Shown piece after piece: positions 1-6,512 of a stretch of 12,242 nt of DNA. Position numbers and translations under genes: made by a program. The stretch comes from an uncultured Eubacteriales bacterium. GTDB taxonomy: Bacteria > Bacillota > Clostridia > TANB77 > CAG-508. How positions within the stretch are numbered: the first letter of the stretch is position 1; every line of letters starts with the position of its first letter. Under the pieces are notes generated by a model. The model made no database searches, was not told the DNA's origin, and saw only the letters and a list, made by a program, of their open reading frames with translations. The stretch covers positions 1 through 12,242 of the forward strand of contig CABTXJ010000018.1 in assembly GCA_902488785.1 (NCBI GenBank), written 5' to 3'.

Positions 1-252
1 AAATTAAAAGAAGAAATAAAAAAGGAACAAGAAGAAAAAGAAGAACTTAAAAAAGAAATAGAAAGAATAAGAAATTCAAAAGAAGAAAAAGCAGAAATAA
101 TAGAAACAACAGAAAAGAAAAATACATCAAAAACAAATTCAAAAGCAAATGATGAAAAATTACCATATGCAGGATTAGAAAGTATGGGAGTATTAGCAAT
201 AGCTGCAGTAATAGCAATAGCATATACAAAATATGTAATTAAAAGAAAATAA
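1..252 (+). CDS. C-terminal part of a sortase-anchored surface protein (5' end outside window)
   Basis: Frame 1 is open from the first base to a TAA at 250-252, giving 83 visible residues; the start lies upstream. Visible residues 1-40 are almost all Lys, Glu, Ile and Arg, as in a charged coiled coil or helical stalk. Residues 41-53 form a Ser/Thr/Asn/Lys linker. Residues 54-58 read LPYAG (bases 160-174), followed by a hydrophobic helix (about 62-80) and the basic tail KRK. This order of motif, membrane segment and positive tail is that of a Gram-positive cell-wall sorting signal, cleaved by sortase and joined to the wall. The motif differs from LPxTG by Ala for Thr, so the matching sortase may not be the housekeeping class A enzyme. 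No sortase gene is in the window. The N-terminal function cannot be told. The anchor reading is fairly secure; the protein's role is unknown. Confidence 0.72.
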   Translation, partial: KLKEEIKKEQEEKEELKKEIERIRNSKEEKAEIIETTEKKNTSKTNSKANDEKLPYAGLESMGVLAIAAVIAIAYTKYVIKRK

Positions 253-273
253 TAGTCAAATAATTTAAAAATT

Positions 274-304
274 TAAGGAATAGTTTTTAACTATTCCTTA
301 TTTT
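274..304 (+). terminator. Intrinsic terminator of the surface-protein gene
   Basis: A perfect 12-base inverted repeat (arms 274-285 and 289-300, TAAGGAATAGTT and its complement) surrounds a 3-base loop and is followed by TTTT at 301-304. It begins 21 bases after the stop codon. The stem is AT-rich, as expected in this genome. Confidence 0.75.
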
Positions 305-427
305 AATATAATATATTAATTATTTAACAATAATAAGAAAAAAAGATAGAAATAAAAATCAAATAGGAATATAAGTAAAATAATAATAATATAATGATAT
401 TTAAAATGAAAAATTGCAAATGACTTA

Positions 428-460
428 AAAAAATAATGCTAATCATTAGCATTATTTTTT
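428..460 (-). terminator. Intrinsic terminator of the pfl operon, probably bidirectional
   Basis: A perfect 15-base inverted repeat (arms 428-442 and 446-460, core TAATGCTAA) has a 3-base loop. On the minus strand it lies 27 bases past the pflA stop and ends in a run of seven T (complement of the A-run 427-433). On the plus strand it ends in six T (455-460), so it can also stop read-through from the converging gene on the left. Between here and the hairpin at 274-304 I see nothing that looks like a gene. Confidence 0.8.
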
Positions 461-486
461 ATTGCATATATTAATCAATTACTTAA

Positions 487-1251
487 TTAATTATATTTTT
501 TAATCGCATTACTTTCTATTATTCTTTTTTTTATTAAATCATCAGGCCTTAATATACTCTTGAAACGATATATATCTTCATTTGTAGCTTCTCTTACATC
601 ATCTAGTGGATATTTTAATCCAAGTTCTTCCCATTTGTACTTACCAAAACTTCTATATGGTAGTAGGTCAATATAGTGGATGTTGTTTAATGTTTTTAAA
701 AACTCTCTTAAATCCAATATATCTTGCTCATCATCTGTAATACCAGGTATTACAACTTGCCTAATGGAAACTGGTATATTGTTATCACTTAGATATTTTG
801 CAAAAGCTAATTCTAAGTCATTTTCAAAACCTACTAATTTTTTACACTTACTAGACGAGATATGTTTGATATCTAATAATACTAAATCAGTATATTTAAG
901 TAGTTCTTGTATTTCATTTGTAATTTCAAACATACCAGAAGTATCTAAGGCAGTATGGATATTATACATTTTAAGTCTTTTGAAAAGCTCTGTTACAAAA
1001 GGTACCTGGCAAAGTGGGTCACCACCAGATACGGTAACACCACCATTTGATGCTTTAAAATATGGTATGTAATTTAATATCTTGTCTACAACTGTTTCAA
1101 TATCCACAAGATTACCAACATTTTCTTTCCAAGTATCCCTGTTATGACAATATTTGCATTTGAGCTTACACCCCTGCATAAAAACAACAAAACGAATACC
1201 AGGTCCATCTAAAGTTGCAAATGTTTCATAAGAATGTATATATCCTTTCAT
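487..1251 (-). CDS. pflA: Pyruvate formate-lyase activating enzyme (radical SAM)
   Basis: A 254-residue cytoplasmic radical SAM enzyme, the normal length for PFL activase (about 246-260). It uses a 4Fe-4S cluster and S-adenosylmethionine to remove a hydrogen atom from the C-terminal glycine of PflB, turning that enzyme on. The N-terminus reads HSYETFATLDGPGIRFVVF, typical of this family. The cluster cysteines are C28, C32 and C35 in the CxxxCxxC motif followed by HN. The SAM-binding segment at 70-80 reads GGVTVSGGDPL; most relatives have GGE where this has GGD (D78, codon 1018-1020). The gene follows pflB with two bases between stop and start. Its Shine-Dalgarno AAAGGA (plus-strand 1259-1264) lies inside the last codons of pflB, so translation is probably coupled. 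The adjacent PflB makes PFL, rather than another glycyl radical enzyme, the likely target. Confidence 0.95.
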   Translation of the reverse strand: MKGYIHSYETFATLDGPGIRFVVFMQGCKLKCKYCHNRDTWKENVGNLVDIETVVDKILNYIPYFKASNGGVTVSGGDPLCQVPFVTELFKRLKMYNIHTALDTSGMFEITNEIQELLKYTDLVLLDIKHISSSKCKKLVGFENDLELAFAKYLSDNNIPVSIRQVVIPGITDDEQDILDLREFLKTLNNIHYIDLLPYRSFGKYKWEELGLKYPLDDVREATNEDIYRFKSILRPDDLIKKRIIESNAIKKYN

Positions 1252-1253
1252 AA

Positions 1254-3485
1254 TTATATCCTTTCATGAATTGTTCTATTAATTACATCTAATTGTTGCT
1301 CACGAGTTAATTTGTTAAAGTTAACCGCATAACCTGAAACTCTAATAGTTAGTTGTGGATAAAGCTCAGGATGTTCCATGGCATCTATTAATAATTCTCT
1401 GTTAAATACATTAACATTTAAATGTTGTGCACCCTTTGAAAAATATCCATCAAGAAGTGATACTAAATTCTTTTCTTTAGCCTCATTATTTGAACCTAAT
1501 GTATTTGGTTCAATTGCAAAAGTATATGATATACCATCTTCTGCATATGCATAAGGAAGTTTAGCTACAGAGTTTAATGCAGCAAGTGCTCCATTTGTAT
1601 CCCTACCATGCATTGGATTTGCACCAGGAGCAAAAGGAAGCCCAGCTTCTCTGCCATCTGGAGTAGCACCAGTATTCTTACCATATACTACATTTGATGT
1701 AATAGTTAGTATTGACATTGTGTGGTAACTATTCCTATATGTTTTATGCTTTTTTAATTTATTTATAAATGTTTTAATAATATCTACTGCTATTTGATCC
1801 ACTCTGTCATCATCATTTCCAAACTTAGGATAATCACCTTCAATTTCAAAGTTAACAGCAATGCCATTTTCATTTCTTACAGGCTTAACTTTTGCATATT
1901 TTATTGCAGAAAGTGAGTCAGCTACTACTGAAAGCCCTGCAATACCAGTTGCCATTGTTCTAAATATTTCCTTATCATGTAATGCCATTTCTATAGCCTC
2001 ATAGCAATATTTGTCATGCATGTAGTGGATTATATTAAGAGCATTAATATATATTTTAGTTACATAGTCTAGTACTTCATCATATTTTTCCATTACTTCA
2101 TCATAGTCTAAATACTCTGATGTTATTTTTTCAAACTTAGGTAGCACTTGATCAAAAGTAATTTCATCTACACCACCGTTAATTGCATAAAGTAGTGCCT
2201 TTGCAAGATTTGTTCTAGCACCGAAAAATTGCATTTGCTTACCAATTCTCATTGCAGATACACAACATGCTATTCCATAATCATCACCCCAATATGTTCT
2301 CATTAGGTCATCATTTTCATATTGTATAGAACTTGTTTTAATAGAAAGAGATGATGCATAATTTTTAAATCCCTGTGGAAGTCTTGTACTCCATAGAACT
2401 GTTAAGTTAGGTTCTGGGGCAGATCCCATATTTTCTAAAGTATGTAATACTCTAAAAGAATTTTTAGTAACAAGAGTTCTACCATCTAAGCCCATACCAC
2501 CAATTGACTCAGTAACCCAAACTGGATCACCACTAAATAACTCATCATATTCTGGTGTTCTTAAGAATCTAACAAGACGAAGTTTTATAACAAAATCATC
2601 CATTAATTCTTGAGCTTCTTTTTCAGTAATTTTTCCTTCTTTTAGGTCTCTTTCAATATATATGTCTAAAAATGTAGAAGTTCTACCAAGACTCATAGCT
2701 GCACCATTTTGCTCTTTTATTGCAGAAAGATAACCAAAATATGTCCACTGTATAGCTTCTTTTGCTGATTTAGCAGGTTTTGAAATATCAAAACCATAAA
2801 GATTACCAAGTTCTTTTAACTCCATAAGTGCCTGTATTTGCATAGATAATTCTTCTCTTTGAAGTATAATATCTTCTGTAATATCTGAAGATGTAGTAAG
2901 ATGTTTTTCTCTTTTCTTTTCTTCAATTAAGAAATCTACTCCATATAGTGCAATTCTTCTATAATCACCTATAATTCTACCTCTACCATATCCATCAGGA
3001 AGACCTGTTAAAAGATGATTAGATCTAGCTTTTCTAATATCAGGAGTGTATGCAGCAAATACTCCATCATTATGTGTTGTTCTATGTTTTGTATATATTT
3101 CCTTTATAGTAGGATCAATTTCTACACCAGCTGCCTTACATGATTTTTCTACTATTCTAAAACCACCCTTTGGCATTATAGCTCTTTTAAGTGGTGCATC
3201 TGTTTGAAGTCCAACTATTAGTTCATTATCCTTATCAATATATCCTGCGGGATGTGATGTAATAGTTGATGCTATATCTGCAGATACAGCAAGCACTCCA
3301 CCATTTTCATTTTCTTTTTTATATAGTTCTAATACTTTTTTCCAAATATCTTCAGTTCTTTTAGTAGGACCTTCAAGAAAGGAACTATCACCTAAATATG
3401 GTGTATAATTTTTTTGAATGAAATCTCGAACATTACTTTCATTTTGCCAATCACCTGGAACAAAATTTTTCCATTCTTCTCTCAT
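1254..3485 (-). CDS. pflB: Formate C-acetyltransferase (pyruvate formate-lyase)
   Basis: A 743-residue glycyl radical enzyme, close to the usual 740-760. It converts pyruvate and CoA to acetyl-CoA and formate in anaerobic sugar fermentation. The N-terminus (GDWQ, then RDFIQKNYTPYLGD) matches true PFL rather than glycerol dehydratase or choline lyase relatives. The catalytic pair is C407-C408 in GIACCVSAMRIGKQMQFFGA, and the radical glycine is G718 in RVSGYAVNF, 25 residues before the C-terminus, as in known PFLs. No truncation or frameshift is seen. The start at 3485 is supported by a strong GGAGGT at plus-strand 3491-3496, five bases upstream. It is the first gene of a two-gene operon with pflA and is transcribed away from the glycosyltransferase cassette. 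Like other PFLs it is expected to be destroyed by oxygen once activated. No PflD/YfiD-type spare part is nearby. Confidence 0.98.
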   Translation of the reverse strand: MREEWKNFVPGDWQNESNVRDFIQKNYTPYLGDSSFLEGPTKRTEDIWKKVLELYKKENENGGVLAVSADIASTITSHPAGYIDKDNELIVGLQTDAPLKRAIMPKGGFRIVEKSCKAAGVEIDPTIKEIYTKHRTTHNDGVFAAYTPDIRKARSNHLLTGLPDGYGRGRIIGDYRRIALYGVDFLIEEKKREKHLTTSSDITEDIILQREELSMQIQALMELKELGNLYGFDISKPAKSAKEAIQWTYFGYLSAIKEQNGAAMSLGRTSTFLDIYIERDLKEGKITEKEAQELMDDFVIKLRLVRFLRTPEYDELFSGDPVWVTESIGGMGLDGRTLVTKNSFRVLHTLENMGSAPEPNLTVLWSTRLPQGFKNYASSLSIKTSSIQYENDDLMRTYWGDDYGIACCVSAMRIGKQMQFFGARTNLAKALLYAINGGVDEITFDQVLPKFEKITSEYLDYDEVMEKYDEVLDYVTKIYINALNIIHYMHDKYCYEAIEMALHDKEIFRTMATGIAGLSVVADSLSAIKYAKVKPVRNENGIAVNFEIEGDYPKFGNDDDRVDQIAVDIIKTFINKLKKHKTYRNSYHTMSILTITSNVVYGKNTGATPDGREAGLPFAPGANPMHGRDTNGALAALNSVAKLPYAYAEDGISYTFAIEPNTLGSNNEAKEKNLVSLLDGYFSKGAQHLNVNVFNRELLIDAMEHPELYPQLTIRVSGYAVNFNKLTREQQLDVINRTIHERI

Positions 3486-3490
3486 TTAAT

Positions 3491-3496
3491 ACCTCC
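3491..3496 (-). promoter_or_regulatory. Strong ribosome binding site of pflB
   Basis: The minus strand reads TTTGGAGGTATTAA directly before the pflB ATG. GGAGGT is a full anti-Shine-Dalgarno match with a 5-base spacer. It is the strongest site in the window, fitting a highly expressed fermentation enzyme. Confidence 0.85.
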
Positions 3497-3551
3497 AAAT
3501 ATATATGTTTAAAATAATATAGTTTAAAATATATTATAATATTATATATAA

Positions 3552-3581
3552 ATTATAGTATTTGAATTAAATTAAAGTAAA
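3552..3581 (-). promoter_or_regulatory. Candidate sigma-A-type promoter of pflB-pflA
   Basis: On the minus strand TTTACT (3576-3581) and TATAAT (3552-3557) are 18 bases apart, which would give a leader of roughly 60 bases before pflB. The -10 is perfect and the -35 matches four of six. In DNA this AT-rich TATAAT-like words arise by chance, and a second TATAAT on the same strand lies at 3541-3546, so this is only a candidate. Confidence 0.35.
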
Positions 3582-3669
3582 GAAATATATAGTTATATAT
3601 GAAAAATATAATGTATAAAAATAATTAATTAAAAAATATAAAGTGAATATGATCAATTGGATAATATTG

Positions 3670-3689
3670 TTGTATAAGATGATATACAA
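3670..3689. repeat. Short inverted repeat, possible operator
   Basis: TTGTATA (3670-3676) and TATACAA (3683-3689) form a perfect 7+7 dyad around six bases, about midway between the two divergent starts. The arm spacing of about 13 bases centre to centre is roughly one and a quarter helix turns, compatible with a dimeric repressor. There is no T-run, so it is not a terminator. It could be chance in such AT-rich sequence. Confidence 0.3.
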
Positions 3690-3833
3690 TTATATTTAAA
3701 AAAGTTATATCACATATAAATTATTGAAAAAACAGTAGATATATGATATTTTTTAAGTATAATTATTTAAAAAAGTAAGAATAATATAATTTAAAATATG
3801 AATTAATAAAAAAGAGAAAAGGAAAAATATAAT

Positions 3834-4826
3834 ATGGAAGAAATTGAAGTGAATGCTGAAAATGATAAAAAGAAAAAAATATGTATATTGGTTGCAGCAT
3901 ACAATGAAGAAGAAGTTTTAAATGATTTTTATGATGAGGTAACTAAAGTAATTAATAATATTAAAGAATATGATTTTGAAATACTATTTATAAATGATGG
4001 AAGTAAGGATACTACTCTTTCTATAATGAAAGAGCTAAGGCAAAAAGATAGTAGAGTTTCATATGTTAACTTATCTAGAAATCATGGGAAAGAACTTGCA
4101 GTATATGCTGGAATAATGTATGTAACAGATGATATTGATGCAGTAGCATTTTTTGATGCTGATCTTCAAGATCCACCATCACTTATAACAGAGTTTATTA
4201 AATGGTGGGAACAAGGATATGATCAAGTATATGCAAAAAGAAAATCAAGAGCAGGTGAAACATTTTTCAAAAAGTTTACATCTAAAATGTATTACAAGGT
4301 AGTAAAAGAATTATCAGATATTGATGTAGATGTTGATACAGGAGATTGCAGACTTATTGATAAAAGATGTATTAATGTACTAAAACAAATGCCAGAAGTA
4401 TCTAGAAATAATAAGTCATTATTTAACCATATAGGGTATAAGCAAAAAGCAGTATTATTTGATAGAAAAGAAAGAGAAGCAGGAGAGACAAAATACAATC
4501 TAGCTAAGATGGTAGATCTAGCAATAGAAGGTGTAATAGGATCTGGTAAAAAACTAATAAGACATATGTTAAAAATCGTAATAGCATTTGGAATAATATC
4601 TTTTGCTTTGTTAGTTTGGTACATAGTAGCATTATGCACAAATGGACACAATTCTGAGCTACTATTATATACAATTCTTACTATTTTTATGACAGTACTT
4701 ACAGGTATGTTATGGATAATTGCAGAATATATAGGAACTGTATATGTAGAAACAAAAGCAAGAAAAGCATTCTATGTTGATGAATACAATGGAAAAAGGA
4801 TAGAAAATACTAAAGAAAAATATTAG
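3834..4826 (+). CDS. GtrB/CsbB-type family 2 glycosyltransferase (polyprenyl-phosphate sugar synthase)
   Basis: A 330-residue protein, the size of CsbB, GtrB and GacI. An N-terminal GT-A domain (about 15-240) shows VAAYNEE (20-26), NDGSKD (54-59) and the metal/nucleotide motif DADLQDPP (108-115). The segment EAGETKYNLAKMVDLAIEG (215-233) matches the RxxGxSKY...DLAIDG region of the family. Two membrane helices follow (about 246-267 and 276-299), with a short charged tail. Family members move a sugar from a nucleotide donor to undecaprenyl phosphate on the cytoplasmic face. The sugar cannot be told from sequence. The ATG at 3834 has AAAAGGA at 3817-3823 with a 10-base spacer. The gene opens a cassette with two GT-C enzymes, starting 16 bases before the first, which fits the known pairing of a GT2 charger with a membrane transferase (CsbB-YfhO, GacI-GacL). 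The usual arginine/tryptophan motif after the DAD region is altered to VSRNNKSL (189-196). Confidence 0.88.
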   Translation: MEEIEVNAENDKKKKICILVAAYNEEEVLNDFYDEVTKVINNIKEYDFEILFINDGSKDTTLSIMKELRQKDSRVSYVNLSRNHGKELAVYAGIMYVTDDIDAVAFFDADLQDPPSLITEFIKWWEQGYDQVYAKRKSRAGETFFKKFTSKMYYKVVKELSDIDVDVDTGDCRLIDKRCINVLKQMPEVSRNNKSLFNHIGYKQKAVLFDRKEREAGETKYNLAKMVDLAIEGVIGSGKKLIRHMLKIVIAFGIISFALLVWYIVALCTNGHNSELLLYTILTIFMTVLTGMLWIIAEYIGTVYVETKARKAFYVDEYNGKRIENTKEKY

Positions 4827-4831
4827 ATTAT

Positions 4832-4837
4832 AGGAGA
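4832..4837 (+). promoter_or_regulatory. Ribosome binding site that fixes a TTG start
   Basis: AGGAGA lies five bases before TTG at 4843. The first in-frame ATG is 24 codons further on, inside the first membrane helix, and lacks such a site. The TTG start is therefore preferred. Confidence 0.75.
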
Positions 4838-4842
4838 ATATT

Positions 4843-6474
4843 TTGGAATTAGAAAATACAAAATCTAAGGTAGCAGATGTTTTAAAAAGAATAATATTAG
4901 TTATTGCATTATTTATGTTTATAATAATACTTTATGGTAATTTAAATTACTATGTACATATTAAAAATGATTATTCAGAAGAAGTAACATCTAAATTATT
5001 AACAAGTAAGCAATATATTGAAATAGGAATTACAATAGGAATAATATTCGCTATTAGTCTTTTAGAAGTTAAAAGTGAAAAAACAAAAAAAATATTACTT
5101 TTTGTTTTTTTATCAATAAGTTTGATATTTCAAACTATGTTAGCAATACACAGTGGCCCAAATATAAGAACTGATCAACTTTCAATTTATGATTCAGCAT
5201 TGGAAATAAAAAATAATAATCAGCTAAGTGCTGGAAATAGATACTATTTAACAATGCATAAACATCAAGTACCATTAGTTATGATATATTCAAAAATATT
5301 TAAAATATTTAATGGTAGTGAAAAAATATATTGGATATATAATATAATCTTTAATTTGATATCCATATTTATGATTTCAAAAATAGCTGATATATTATCT
5401 AAAAAACATAAGATTAATTGGCTTATAATCTTTTTAACAATGATATTTTTTATACCACTTCAAATACTAGTTACATTCTTTTATGGTGATATACCTGCAT
5501 TAACTATGACATTAATTGGCACATACTACGTTTTAAAATATACAGAATATAATGAATCAGAAAAACGAAATTCTAAATATATGATATTTGCAGCAATTGC
5601 GATGATGTTTGCAATAATATTTAGGAAAAACAGTATGATAATTGTAATTGCACAATTTATGTATTTACTTTTTAATTCACTAGATAATATTGCAAAAAAG
5701 AAAAAAGAAAGTGAAATAACAAGTGAAAAAACTATACTGGTATCACAAAGAGAAGAAGATGAATTTAATGAAACATTAGAAAAAGAAAATAAGAATTACA
5801 TATTTAAATTACTTTCTTTAATTTTTATATTCATTATAATAGTATATTTACCACCTAAGGTACTTACAAATAACATGGTTAAAAAATATAATTTAAATGA
5901 AAGAAAACCATATCCAACTGTTGGATATATATATATGGGAATGATGCCATCAGAAAGGGCAAATGGATGGTATAGTGGACTTGCAGGTGAGCCAGGACGA
6001 AAAGATCCAAATGGTGCAGTAGACTATTATAAGAGAGGAATAGAAAAAAGATTAAAAGAGTTTTTACATAATCCAAGAATGATTAGAGAATTTTATCTTA
6101 CAAAAAGTATTTCAATGTGGTCAGAAAATACATATGGTTCAACATGGAATTACTTGAATTTAGATAATGAAAAAAATATAAAAAACAAAGAAATTATAAA
6201 ATATGAAGAAATTATTAGTTTAACACAAAAAGCTATATTAATATTTATTTCGATAAGAGCAATTATAATTATATTTTCAAGTTTAAAAAGCAAGTATATA
6301 TCAAACGAAATAATATTACTAATACTAATAGCATTAGGTGGCTATACTTTCCATATGTTATGGGAGGCAAAGTCTAGATATATTATTCCATATTTAGTAT
6401 TGATGTTTCCTTTTATAGGAATATATGGAATTAAAGATAAAGAAAAATATACAAACACAAATATATGTGAATAA
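4843..6474 (+). CDS. GT-C fold membrane glycosyltransferase, first of a tandem pair (GT39/PMT-like)
   Basis: A 543-residue polytopic protein with about 10-12 membrane helices (for example 16-34, 58-75, 82-103, 161-180, 192-212, 247-262, 320-338, 485-505, 512-530). The first outer loop carries TDQ (D111), the position where GT-C enzymes place the catalytic aspartate. The end reads MLWEAKSRYIIPYL (505-518), the WE-x-x-SRY-x-x-P signature seen in many GT39/PMT-like proteins. Other blocks shared with the next gene are FYGDIPAL (213-220), FRKN (260-263), YMGMMPSERANGWY (364-377) and WSENTYGSTWN (426-436). The last two sit in a large presumed outer loop (about 340-460). A charged Lys/Glu linker spans 282-318. 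It probably transfers a sugar from the undecaprenyl-phosphate carrier made by the upstream GT2 to an acceptor outside the membrane. Sugar, acceptor and exact family are inferred or unknown. It starts with TTG. Confidence 0.75.
   Translation: MELENTKSKVADVLKRIILVIALFMFIIILYGNLNYYVHIKNDYSEEVTSKLLTSKQYIEIGITIGIIFAISLLEVKSEKTKKILLFVFLSISLIFQTMLAIHSGPNIRTDQLSIYDSALEIKNNNQLSAGNRYYLTMHKHQVPLVMIYSKIFKIFNGSEKIYWIYNIIFNLISIFMISKIADILSKKHKINWLIIFLTMIFFIPLQILVTFFYGDIPALTMTLIGTYYVLKYTEYNESEKRNSKYMIFAAIAMMFAIIFRKNSMIIVIAQFMYLLFNSLDNIAKKKKESEITSEKTILVSQREEDEFNETLEKENKNYIFKLLSLIFIFIIIVYLPPKVLTNNMVKKYNLNERKPYPTVGYIYMGMMPSERANGWYSGLAGEPGRKDPNGAVDYYKRGIEKRLKEFLHNPRMIREFYLTKSISMWSENTYGSTWNYLNLDNEKNIKNKEIIKYEEIISLTQKAILIFISIRAIIIIFSSLKSKYISNEIILLILIALGGYTFHMLWEAKSRYIIPYLVLMFPFIGIYGIKDKEKYTNTNICE
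6349..6399 (+). repeat. 51-base tract shared with the downstream paralog (copy A)
   Basis: This stretch codes for the C-terminal FHMLWE..KSRYIIPYLV region. It matches 8127-8177 at 49 of 51 bases; the mismatches are at 6354 and 6367 (8132 and 8145 in the other copy). The final 32 bases (6368-6399) are identical, including third codon positions. The rest of the two genes has diverged much further. Confidence 0.9.
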
Positions 6475-6512
6475 ACTATCATATATTATAAAAATAATAA
6501 GGTAGAAATAAA

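Larger units (their letters stand above)
3486..3833. other. Divergent AT-rich intergenic region between pflB and the glycosyltransferase cassette
   Basis: These 348 bases hold no supportable gene on either strand. They must carry the promoters of both divergent operons. For the rightward operon the best -10 words are TATAAT at 3758-3763 and 3785-3790, without a convincing -35. TTGAAA at 3724-3729 with TATTTT at 3747-3752 is an alternative with a 17-base spacer. A 12-base palindrome (TATAATATTATA, 3535-3546) carries a -10-like word on both strands. A dyad of 7+7 bases with a 6-base spacer lies at 3670-3689. I see no clear Rex, FNR or CcpA site. Confidence 0.5.

Noticed and set aside
47..229. 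Leucine-rich 60-residue frame on the minus strand
   Set aside because: It is the complement of the Glu/Lys-rich coiled coil of the surface protein, where GAA and AAA read as TTC and TTT. No ribosome site or family match.
680..1072. 130-residue open frame on the plus strand, antisense to pflA
   Set aside because: It lies wholly within the well-supported pflA gene, has no ribosome site, and its peptide resembles no known family.
3486..3833. Riboswitch or small RNA in the long intergenic region
   Set aside because: I see no GC-containing stems, no terminator-like hairpin and no conserved riboswitch core; the sequence is almost only A and T.
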